Shown: positions 11,265 through 22,900 of the stretch, piece after piece
Numbering within the stretch: the first letter of the stretch is position 1
How the letters are laid out: every line of letters starts with the position of its first letter
Assembly: GCA_000708835.1 (NCBI GenBank)
Contig: DF237012.1
Span: 124,001 to 188,000 of the forward strand
Reading direction: 5' to 3'
DNA: 64,000 nt
DNA from: Klebsormidium nitens
Lineage: Eukaryota > Streptophyta > Klebsormidiophyceae > Klebsormidiales > Klebsormidiaceae
The notes under the pieces: model-generated
Told to the model about the DNA's origin: nothing
Databases searched by the model: none
Seen by the model: only the letters and a program-made list of their open reading frames with translations
Made by a program: the position numbers and the translations under genes

Positions 11265-14200
11265 ATGAGTAGCAGCACCAGTCTTCAGGGCCTTTGGTCT
11301 CGGCCCAGCAAGCGGGTCCCTGGCCTTGAAGCTGGCAAGGTGGGGATGGAGGAGACACCGCCTCCAGGCAAACCGCAACCCGATACTGAACCAGCGCTTA
11401 GAGAAGAGTTGAAGCAGACGAATGAGGGTTTCAAAGCAGATGAACCAGAGAAGGATGGGAAAGCAGATGTACAGATGAAAGATGCACAAGCAGATGTACC
11501 GGCGGCCACGGTTGTGAAAGAACAGGTTCAGGGGAAGAAGAGGAAGGGCAACCCAGGGCCCCAGACTGGAGCAAAGCGCAGCAAGCAAACATCAGTATGG
11601 GCCTATCCGACCACTCCTTCTGAGGAGGACACCTTGCTGCAAGCTGCTGTACAGGAACGCCTTCTTCTGCATGAGGATCTTAAGAACGAAGGAAAGCTGT
11701 CAGTTCCTGCACAGAGCGTTCCAGACTCCCGCAGATGCATCGCTGAGCAGATTGAGGAAAGCAGCTTGCCCTATTCTGCCCTTGCGCAGTCGGTGTTTGA
11801 CAGGCTCACTTTGGGGGGGCACAGCACTACTCCTGCTGCAGTCAGGAGTAGCATTCTGTCTCTGGCAGAAAGGGTGAATTACGGGGCGCAGAATGCAGAT
11901 GCAGATGTGTTGGAAGATGATGCGGAGGACAGCTGCTGGAAGTGGGAGGTGGGTGTAATCTCGCTGCAGCCCCTTGTGATAATTTTCATGGATGGTGTAC
12001 CGTTAGGACTTTCATCTGCTGTGACATGTCAAAAAGCTTAGCAAATGTGTTGAAGGTTGTGTGTCAGAAATTTTTCTCATAGTTGATGCTGCCGTCCTCC
12101 TCACTGATCAGGCCATCAGTCAACGTTCCCAGGGTGTGGTCTTTCTGACCATCTGGACTCAAGGACTCAATTTGGAGCCCCTTATCAAAAGGTAGACGCA
12201 CCAATCAGGACAATTGACGTGATACACCTCTTTGCTTCCAGAACTTTACAAGTATGGATTTTCTGATGTCAATGTATGTTATCCATGCTGATGTGGTTTC
12301 CTGTCATACTGGTACAGGTGAGGGACACGAAGCTTTTGCCTGAAGGGGTGCGAGAAGAGGCCTTGGACCGACGGAAATGCAGGCGGAAAATGTCGGAGAG
12401 ACTGGCATCTCTTGATGGTGAGTCACGAGATGCACCACTTTGGCAGCATGAGCTGCATCCAAGGGTTGATGTGACTACGCACGACAGCTAAGTCCCTTGA
12501 ACAGGGTCACCGTTATGTTATGCCCTAGTGAGGAAGAGCTTTCTCTGCACTCTGTTTACAATGTTGTACCCTCTGCTTCCAACTGCTTCTTGTTGTTTAA
12601 GGAGGCTCCATTTGCACAGGTTTGATCGCTGTTCTGAATGACGGGGCCTCGACGCCAGCCAACCGAAAAGCGGCGTTCAATACTGTAGCTGCGTTGTTGA
12701 AGAAGCAGGAGGATCGTGCAGCGATAACCAGGCTTGCAGAGGACCTAGCTCGAAAACGGGAGGCCAAACAGTAAGTTTTCTGAGACCAATCACTTTGCTG
12801 CATTCCGTAGGAGGGGTGCTAGCGATTCCTTGCAGCAGCTCCGGATCCTTAAGGATCGGCGAAGAGCCTAAAACGAGCAATCATTGTTTAGCCTTGAGCT
12901 TCTTAGAAAGTTTAGTGAATGCAGGAGAATGCTGTCATCAGAGGCTGGTCATTACGGTCTTGCTTGAGCACCAGTGGCTGAAGCTAACAGTCAGACTCGC
13001 GAAAATAAACCCTTGGCTTGACTCCTGCAGGCAAGCAAGGGATGTAAAGAATGCTGCAAAGGATGCAGAGCGCGCCGCAAAGATGCAAGAAAAGGAGCAC
13101 CAGAAGGTGGAAAAGGACACAGAGAAGGAGAAGCAGCGGGCAGAGAAAGAAGCTGAAAGGCTAAAGTCGAAGGAGGTCAGTTCTTGTCTATGACCAAGAT
13201 GTCTTTGGCAAATACATGCTACTGACAAAACCACTTATGAATGAGGCAAATATGAGTGCACTAGGTCTGTGGCGTCTCCTTGTATGTTGAGTCAACTAGC
13301 AGCCTGACTTGCAACACATCGAGTACAGCTGCCACGTTCATGTAAAGCTGCAGAGTACCCTAATCTTGATGGCCATGATCGCACGTGCAGGAAAAGGAGC
13401 GGGAACGGGCTGAGAAAGAGGCAGAGAAGGAGCGGCTAAGGGCTGAGAAAGAGGCACAGCGCCAGGTATGTGTCAATTTGTCAAGAAGTTGCGCTGACAT
13501 TGACGCAGACACCAAGAAGTCCTTCGAGGCTTTCAAATACTGCTGCATGTCAAGGTAGTTGTTCAGGTGATAGTACTTCTCTTGTTTAGTTGTTTAGCAA
13601 AGCTGTAAGGACTTCAGCATGCATCTGTGATATGTATAGCATATCCATCTTTTCCATTCTGGTTTTAGAATCTCGAGGCTGACCAATGGAAGGAAAGAGT
13701 TCTGCTTGTCAGCTCAAGTTCAAGAACGATGGGTTTGTGTCGGCTTAAGCCTGCCGTGCTCTTCACAGGAGAAGGAAGCGGCTCGCGAGAAAGAAGAAGC
13801 CGAGAAGGAGCGGCAGCGAGCGGAGCGGGAGGCCCTGGAGCAGAAGAAGAAGGCTCAAATGAAGAAGTCTGCCAGCTTCATGGACAGATTCGTCATCAAA
13901 AAGCGGCCCAGCGAAGTAAAGCCGGAGAAGAAGTTAGACCTAGGGCCTGGCCCCATTCCGAAAGCGGAGGGAGGAAATGAGCGGAGTGCTGAAAAAGTAG
14001 GGGAGTCTGAAACTGTGAAAGCGATGGACAAGGAGTTTGCGGAGAGCATGATTCGGTCACCAACCGAGTTGAAGAGGTGAGGCAAGCAACGAACCGAGCT
14101 AATATCGAGGAGCAGGAGGAGACACCTTTGCATGAAGTAGCCTTGATATCATTCGTAAGGCAATGACTATTTGCACTCCTCCACTAGGTTGTCGAATGTT

Positions 14201-17200
14201 CTGAATATCGTGCTAGTCTCATTCTGAGGCTGGAATTGCGCCCAGGTAATATTGGCACCTACTGTGGCAGGAATGGCGACAAACCTGCTCGATAATAAAA
14301 ACGAAAACGTTCTGTTCTGTTATGGGCTCTTCCGCGCACCGTTTTGTGCGTCCTTGTTGCCTCATGCCCCAATGCATAATCCACTGCACGAGTCAAGTGC
14401 ATGACACTAACGCTTTCAAAAAAATCATCCAACATGCACGGCTCGAACGTTCCTACCTTGTGCAGGTTATATGTCAAGTCGTTCCAGGAGGCGCGCCCCG
14501 CCCTCAAGCGCCAGCCCCGCTCATACTGGGGCCTCCGACGAACCCCCAAAAAAGCAGTCCAAAACGCGATCCGGCTGGCGGGTGATCCCTTCGCCGCCAT
14601 GCGGGAGCCGAGGTCTAAGACCCCTCCGCCCCCGTCAGCGAAGGGGAAGGAGAAGCCCGTGGTCGACGTCAGCGACGATGATGACGACATGGAGGAGGAG
14701 GGTGACGTCACCCCGAGCGAGGAGAGGCCGGGGAAGGAAACCGGGGAGAAGCGGAGGGGGCGGTACAAGCTGCTGCAGCTGGGGGAGATGGGCAAGACGT
14801 GCAACCGGCCGCCGTACTACGGCACGTGGTCAAGGAAGAGGTGCGGATTACTTCTTCCTGCCTTGTTGTAGTATTTAATATACCTCCACATTGAGCAGGG
14901 GTGAGCTCGGAAGAGCTGACACATGAACGCCAAATGCAAATGGTGGGTCGGGCAACGTTCTGACAGGTGGAAAATACGTAATGTCACACGGAAAGGCTGT
15001 TGCCTGACGTGCAGTGACATTCGCGGAAGCAATGCTCTTAGCACATCCTTGTACAGTCGCTGAAGCCAATTCTTTAGGGGCAGCGATCAAGGTCCTGGTT
15101 CAAGTTCGGCCATGCGAGGCATGTCACGTTTGCCTTCGTCTACACGTTCCTAAGCACCGGTCGCAAGAGTGTCTTTTTGCTTCTCAACAAACCAACCTGT
15201 CCATGCAGCAATGCTGTCTCCGCACGCCGTCCTCTCGCGCTGGACGCCGAGATGGATTACGAAGTAGACAGCGACGAGGAGTGGGAGGAGGTGAGCGGTC
15301 CTTGATTCTGCTTTCCATAGCTCTGACTACTTTCGATCAGCCCAGCATCATGTGAAGACCCCGCAGAATGAGTTTGTAGGCCTGTCTTGGAAGCATAAGA
15401 GGCTCCAGTCAAGCAGTGGAAGCCTAGGGGTTGAGGAGTCTCAATGAGGTTGCCCTCTCTAGTTAGCAAAAGAGTCTTTCGAGCCGTTGTGTTTGACGCT
15501 CCGTGTCAGCAAAACTTGCCCTCGTCCGTATTTCTCCAATTGACAAGCTTCCAGAGGCAAGCGAAAGTACGGATGGCAATCAGCCGGTGAAAACATCGCC
15601 AGGGGGGCCTCGATCAGCGGTTTCCAGAACCTGCTGCGGAGATAGTTCCATCGATTAAGGACAGCTGGACCGACATGACCAGTTTTGAAAAAATTACCGT
15701 TCAAAGCGTCAGAGGGCGCGCACGTCCTTATCGGATCTCTTGGTGCCGAAACCCTCTTTGAGTTGCAAAACTTTCACCGTGACAATTTTGAAGCCGTTAG
15801 GCAATTCAGTATGACGCCGTCAGAACCGGACGCCCAATTCTGACAGTCGCACTGCGTTCTTTCTTGCAGGAGGATCCGGGCGAGAGCTTGTCGTCCAGCG
15901 ACAAGGAAGACAACGAGGAAGAGGACAAGCAAGGGTATGGGAGCGAGGACGAGGAAGACGGGTTCGTGGTGCCGAGTGGGTACCTGTCGCAAGACGAGGT
16001 GCGTTTAGGATTCTAGGAATATAAGGCTCTTCAACTCTTCGTAGTCTTTGGGGCTTGGGGCTTTCCAAAACTGCATCCAAGGGACATTCGTATTCCCGAA
16101 AGGTTTCTCCATCAACTGAACAGCGGACCGTGCTCGTTCAGGTCGTGAGACAGCTCCAAAGAGGGAAGACGGGCACTTACAGAAGCAGAAAGCCCCCGTG
16201 CTTGATGACCGACGTGATTGAAGTCTTCTCTGCTCATGGATTGTTCTTGATGGCCTGGGAATTTCTGGGCCATCAAGGAATGTGCGGAAGACAGATTGCT
16301 CTCAAGTGACGACAAGCAGCCACATCGTACTTCTGCGGTCCGACCGTTATATCGGGGAAAGTTTTGTTGCATTGGTTCGCCAATGTGCTCATCCTCCTTC
16401 TTAATTCAACCTGCGGCTGCTAACATTCAAAATTCCATTCTCCTCATCCGCAGGGCATCGACCTGGACAGCCCACCAACGGCTGCCCCCACCGCCGACGC
16501 GTCGCCAATCGTCGACGAACACGTGGCGACCCTCCAGAAGCTCCAGCGCAAGCTGGAGAAGGCGACCAGGGTCGCCCTCCGCACCAGCAAGCCGCTCATC
16601 GTCTCCGCCCTGCTGCCGCCCGTTTCCGGCGACCATTTCCTGGGCGATGGGGGCGTTCCGGTCGCCGGAAACGGACGTTTCATCTACGAAGGCAACCAGG
16701 CGTTTCTACAGGCGATGACGATCCAGGTTCTGCGGTCTGACGTGTGCATTGAGGTCCCCGCTGCGACGCCGACGGGATTGGAGGAAGAACCGGTCGTTAG
16801 GGTGCCCGGGGGAGAGGAAAAGAAGGGCGTGGGCCGGCCCCGGATGGTGCTGCCGGAGGAGAAAGTACCTGAGCTGGTGAGTGATGCAGTATACTTTAAA
16901 CAATGTCGACGAGTCCCATTTCAATCTCGTGGTATGCACAGTCGAGCCTCCAGGGACCTCCTCTATGACTCGCTTTTGAAGGGCTGTTCGTCGTGGTCAG
17001 GCGCGCAGGAAATCGCTTCGGTGCCGTTCCGGGCAAGCCTGTGAAATGAGCAGTTAACCTTGTACCGACCATCAGTATAGTGGCTGGCGGAAGCGCCCCT
17101 TTGCGCACTCTCAGGAATCAAGATCCATCCCAAGCCAATGTTTCCAGCGCTCACTTTGCGATTCTTTTCGGTGTGGGCTTAAGCCAGTCCAGTACGATTC

Positions 17201-18930
17201 CGGGTTGCAAAGCCTAAAACCCTAAAACCCTAAAACCCTAAACGTGGCCCGCGCAGATCGAGTTCCTGTTGGGGTCGACCCACGGGATGGCCCGGAACGT
17301 CGACGAGCTTTCGGCTAAGTTCCCGGGCGTCTCCAAGAAGCACCTGGAGCAGCGAATCCGGGAGATCGCGGAGTACGAAGGCGGGCGATGGCAGGTGCGA
17401 CATTTTTCTACCGCTCTTATGTTTTGTCGTTTTCTTCCAAGACGAAAAGCATGTTCGAAAGCGTGTTGATCTTCGTCCACCGTCCCAAGGAGGCGGTGAC
17501 GGCTACAGTGGATTCGCTCCGCTTCAACGTGGTTCACCAGTCCCCAGACGCCACCTGATGAGCCGCGCAAGGCCTGATTCTTCACAGTGAGGAAACAAAC
17601 GATTTTCAAACCTTCTAGCTAGCACGTGCGCTTGTAGCTGGGGCGTGTAAATCTGGCACATGCATCAGGGACAGAACAGGCGAGAGGATGGTGGCTTCGC
17701 GTGGCGGTGAAGGAGTGTCGGTTGGTTGCAGATTCGGTTTCCGTGGGGTCTGGTTGTGTAACCCTACGAACTCTGGCGAGCCAAGCCTACTGCTTGGTTC
17801 GGACAAAGAGCAATCTCGGTAGGCAGGAAACGACATGCGATATGCTCGGAAGTCTGGTCGTGCAATGCCTCGAGAAGTGCAGGCCTCTTCAACAAGATGG
17901 GTAGCAGGAAGGCAAGGAAAAAGGCTTCTAATGGGTTCCCTCGGAAGTTTGGGTCCATGTTCGTCCATGTTCGTCAAGATTCTCCTCTTGAGATTGTAAA
18001 TTATTTCTCCACGGCAGCTACTTTGAAAATCGAAACAAAGCAGACTACTCGTTCGTTTAGATGGTTTCCAAGTCGGTTGTTTCATCCAGGTCTCTGACTT
18101 TTGCAGGTGAAAGCCGTCGTGTTGGCGAAATACAGCATTGGTCTTCCGCAGACGACGCCTGCTGCTACAGCAGCGCCCCCTCCTGGTAAGTACGTACGAT
18201 GGAGACGCTTCGCTCAATCTGCTGGTAAAACAAGACAGGGTGGGGAGGTACAGCATGCTTCGGATCGAAAAACGCAGGACGGATGTATCTGGACGTTTAC
18301 GGTAACGCCGCTCACTGTTGCATCGGCCTACGCTCTTAGCCCTGTCTTTACTGACCTGAGTTAGCTGGACTGTGCACAATAGGGCCGGGTGCTTTGCTTT
18401 GAAATTATGTTGCTTGAGACCTCAGCTTCCACTTTGCCTCCGCACTTTGTTCGAGGAGCAGATGAGAGCAGGATGATCGCAAGTACAGTACCATGGCGAT
18501 CTTCATCGAGACCTGCTTGACTAAGTACTGAAGCCGTCAGCGGCCTAGTTCCTCTTGTCCAGGTAGAGCGTTTTAACCTCAGGCATTAGCTTTCACCCCC
18601 TGTCTAATACACTCGGCAATCTCAATCCTCTGCAATCGGCCCTTAATCTGCTCTGGCACGTTTCTCAAAAGTCCTTTCTCACCGGTTTCCTCTCACTGTT
18701 TCTTGGCAGGACAAGAGGAGACGCCGAAGTCTCGCCCGACTCCCCGAGTGCAGCCAGTGCCCATCACGAAGTTCTTCACCAAGGTCTCGAGCGGCTCCCA
18801 AAACAGCAAAGGGAGCCAGGACAACAGTAAAGGCGGGCAGAGCGAGAAGTCGCCCATGGCAATCGACAGGGAGCAGAAGGGTTCGCAAGAAGCGAAGAGT
18901 GTGATGCAGGCTGGGGTTGGCCCTGAATGA
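11265..18930 (+). CDS. FAS1: Chromatin assembly factor 1 large subunit, FASCIATA1
   Basis: Complete 13-exon gene encoding about 969 residues. The product is the large (p150/Cac1) subunit of CAF-1, which deposits H3-H4 onto newly replicated DNA through PCNA. Exons: 11265-11948, 12318-12417, 12620-12770, 13031-13175, 13391-13465, 13769-14076, 14466-14840, 15209-15290, 15870-15998, 16454-16876, 17257-17394, 18107-18185, 18710-18930. Order: an N-terminal region with VRSSILSLAERVNYG and DADVLEDDAEDSCWKWE (about 190-228); a KER-type Lys/Glu/Arg coiled region (about 300-430) ending in SASFMDRFVIKK, the usual PCNA-contact neighbourhood; KRRGRYKLLQLGEMGKTCN with Tyr-Tyr-Gly-Thr-Trp; the acidic ED region with MDYEVDSDEEWEE and VPSGYLSQDE (about 625-683); and a C-terminal winged-helix segment ending GGRWQ|VKAVVLAKYSIGLP. 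A further tail carries VPITKFFTK, a possible second PIP box. Confidence 0.95.
17213..17242 (+). repeat. Interstitial telomere-like repeat, CCCTAAAA type
   Basis: Three to four copies of CCCTAAAA (TTTTAGGG on the other strand, the eight-base Chlamydomonas-type telomere unit) lie in FAS1 intron 10, immediately before the acceptor of exon 11 at 17257. Confidence 0.75.
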
Positions 18931-19967
18931 AGAGACAAGAGCTAGATAATCATGGGCAGAATTCTGAATTGACTGTGTACTCGATGTGCGTTGATTGCAG
19001 ATCTCGGCGAATGCAGCTCTAAAACACGCAGCTTAATGGCAACATGTCTTCTGCCGGATGCTATACCCTTCGGCTTTATTGAGCACGACTTGCGGACTCG
19101 ATCTGTGGAATCACATTTTGAGTTGCATTGCTACATGCATGGCACCCTTGACTCCATAAAAGCGCAGAAAGATCGTCAACTTCAGACTGCTTGCTGCCCG
19201 CGCACAGAGTGACACCCTTGGAATGTTTTCTACTCAGGAATGCTGCAGCTCATACATGACGGTGGCTCTGACAGCCATACAGCTTGTCCAGCTAGCTCGC
19301 CCAGCCTGAGGCGGCCTCGGAGCAAAAGCTAGCAGCGTATAAGGTGCCGGAACATACTAAAACCTTCCGCAGTACGATGAAGTGAATTCCGCAACGATGC
19401 GCGGCATGCACTGATCCTATATTTCGGATTAACCCCGCGGAACAAATCTGCACTTGGTAGCCATGTATAGAACTCTCTATAGTCCGACGACTCCAGCCTA
19501 GCTAGGTTCAAAATTGAATCATTCAAATCAGGTCCAACGATCTAGAAATAAGTAGATCGTCAATCCGCGATCCGCGGCGCAATATCGCATGATCGACACA
19601 TACCCATCACTAACCTGAGTCCGATCGCGCCTGTCTACAGCTTGTAATCCAAAGTTGCCAGATCAATCATGACCCATCTCTAGGCACGGCATTAGTACAT
19701 GCATCATTGCAGTAATGATATCCGCAAGGAAGACGTTCCACCTGTACGAGAGCGCAGGACACTTCAAGGATGCCGCAACAAACTACAGCGCCCTTGAATA
19801 ATCAAGGATGGTGACAATGTTAACGTCTACCGAGTCCAGGCTTCCCCTTCTCATCCAAAAACACCGCGACTTTCTTAAAACTTCCTCAACCTGCAACTTC
19901 CGAATCTTTATCCGGTTGATCGTATCTTCAGGTTTTCCCGTTTCAGATCGTCTACAAGCAAGGCCCG
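18931..19967. other. Intergenic, between convergent FAS1 and SerRS 3' ends
   Basis: About 1 kb containing the 3' flanks of two convergent genes. I found no exon, RNA gene or repeated element. Confidence 0.6.
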
Positions 19968-22900
19968 CTAGCTATCTGGCGCTGATGCAGCTTCTACCCC
20001 TTTTGATGCCGCCGCTTTCGCGTCACCGTTGGCTCCGTCCTGCGCCGCTGCTGCGGGCGCCTTTGGTGCTGCGGCGCTCTTCTGCTCCTTTGACTTGGGC
20101 GGGGTGTCGGGCTTGGTGACCTTTGGGCTTGCCTGAGGAGAGCAAAGCAACTTCTGCATCAAATGATGGTCTAGTATCCGCATCAACATCTGAGCGATGG
20201 ATGCCAAGTGCGAGGGACAGAAGCAGCGCCAACTGTTTGGATGAACGAACTTCCAGGTCTGGCGCTTTGGTAAGGTGCAGGACAAAAGTTGCACGGCAAA
20301 AGTCGCTAGCTTGTCTAGGGAACCACAGAAGCCGCCTCAACTTCCCAAATAATGACCACCTTTCCCGTTGCACCCAACGGAAGGTCCTTCTGGGACTCAC
20401 ACCACACTCCACCTTTGTTAAAGCAGATAGGGACACGAGAGAACACAAAGCAGGGGAGAAACTGAACATTACCCCCAACAAACCCCCCGGATCGGTACAA
20501 CAGCCTAACCTTCTGCTTCAACCCCCCCCCATTCTGGGCTCTGAGGTCTTATGTATCCATCCTTCTTCTTGTTCCATATCGCTGAGGCCTCACCTTCTGC
20601 TTGCCCCTTCTCCTTCCCCACCTCCTTCGTCTTTACGAACGGGATGAACTCCACCCCCACCACGAAACGAAAATTAAATCCATTATGTTTCTTGCAAACC
20701 GCAAAATAACGCAGAAAAGTTTTAGACTACATTGCTCCAGCCATACCTTCTGCTCGCCCTTCTCCTTCTCCGGCTGCTTTGCGTGGACGAACGAACCAAA
20801 GTCCAGAGATCTCAGCTGAAAATTAAGACATGACAAAGTACGAAAACTGGAGAGCGAGGCACAGCTAATACCTTCTGCTTGCCCTTCTCCTTCTCGGGCT
20901 CCTTTGTCATGCCGAACGGGATGAAGTACAGCCCAACCAGTTTCAAGAAGTTCAACTTCAAACGTCCCCACAAACCGCAAAATAACGCAAAAAACTGTAG
21001 AGCACATTGCTCCAGCCTCACCTTCTGCTTGCCCTTCTCCTTTTCCGGCTCCTTCTTCTTGACGAACGGAATGAAGTCCAGCCCCACCAGCGGTTGCAGG
21101 CACGCGGGGACCTTGACGCCGTCCGGTGTCTGGTGCGTCTCCAGCAAACAGCACAGTGTGCGTTCCGTCGCGGTCAGCGTCGAGTTGAGCAGGTGCGTGT
21201 ACTGCTTCTGTGGGTCGTTCATCTGCAGACACAAGAATCATAGGAATTTGAGAGTGCGTTTCCGAAAAGATGGAGCCGATTATCCAGCAGAGAGTACGGC
21301 CGGCGGTCTGTTACAGTCAGCGTCGAGTTGAGCAGGTGCGCGTACTGCCTCTGTAGTGTCGTCAATGTGCAGAAACAGAGATTCAGAGGATTAGAAGTTA
21401 CAAACGTCTGGCAAATGAAGACCTTGTTTCTCAGCAACAAGCACAGCGGAGCGCCCTGTTGTGGCCAGTGTTGGGTTTGAGTGGGCGCATACACCACATT
21501 TGGGAAAGCTCGTAGAAGGGGCGTTAGGGAGCCTTGCCTTTCTGGGGGTTTTGCAAAGTCAGAAAGTGAAGTATTTCAAGTTCGTGTAACAACGTGACTG
21601 TACAACCTTGCTTACATGAGCGGTTCCTCTTACAAAGGATGTCCGGCAAGCAGACTCGAGAACATGTGGACAAAACACGTCACACCCAACGTCTCTGACT
21701 TGGGCCAGCACAGCGAGCAGTAGCTTGAAGAAAGACAAACCCGCGCCTTTTAACCAATCACCTTCTTTACTTCGGACTCGTCAATCAAAGTTCTCCTTCC
21801 ACAGCAGGTTCTTTTACACCGCACTGCTCCAAGTTGACTTTCTTCAATTCGGTCAAGCGGAACCTCGCCCTCACTTTGTGCGCACTTGCCGGGCCCCTCT
21901 AGCGACTACAGGGCCAGACACGCAAACGTGGTACTCAAAGTATTGATCATGGATCCCTGCAAACGGCCTGGGGCTTGTTCTCTTCTAAAACTAACACGTA
22001 ACATTGCGGTACTGGGTCGGTATGCCATCGAGACATTTGTAAACACCATAGAAACGCTCCCTGTCTGTGCAAACGCCTACTCAATCTGAAGGTGTTTCTG
22101 GCGTCAAAACGTTACCGAGGAACCAGCGACTGAAATCTCTGTGTTATGGTGTATTCAAACAGAGGGCCGACCGATGTCCAGCCTGTCGATCTCCGCGTCT
22201 TTTTCAAAGAGTCTCAACTTTGAAATAGTCACTGGGCACAAAACGCTGCTCATTATCTGCAACGGAGCAACTCAGAGTTGCAGTCTTGAGGTAAACGATT
22301 CTCAGGGTTCCCTCACCTTCTTGATCCCATATCGCGTTTCAAGCCTCCGTGACTGGTAGTCCGTGCAGTTTGAGCATGACACGAGTTCCCGGTACGCTTT
22401 GGACGCCGGGAACCACGCCTCCAGGTCGTATTTCTTCGCCGCAGCGTCGTTCAGCGCCCCTGACACGATCGCAACGACCCGGTACGGCAGCTCCAGGGCC
22501 TGCATATCACATAAAACGCTTGTCAGACGCGGTTAAAGCGCTGCTTACGCTTCAGCTTCTAGGAGTGACTGGTTCTGCAACCAGCATGCTTTGCCTTTGC
22601 GGAATCGAGCCCGTCTGCATATTAGATCGTTCCAGGATGCACACAGTTGAACCTCTCGTAGGATTCCAGAATCCCGACAAAACATCTGATGGGCCACTTC
22701 GCGAAAAGGTGCTCGTTTGCATTGATTTGTAGGGGTATTGAAGACTTGAGGTGTGGCTTTTTGAAGGGCTCAGGGAACCTGCACAGACTACGAGCCAGGC
22801 GCGCTGACTCAACATTCCTGACAACTCACCTGGACGGGCTGTGGAAAGCAACGAAAGACGGAGCTACTCTGGACCAGGGCCCGCAGATTGACGTAGAAGC

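Noticed and set aside
14259-14804. 181-codon minus-strand open frame
   Set aside because: It is antisense to FAS1 exon 7. The plus frame has clear FAS1 homology and splice sites.
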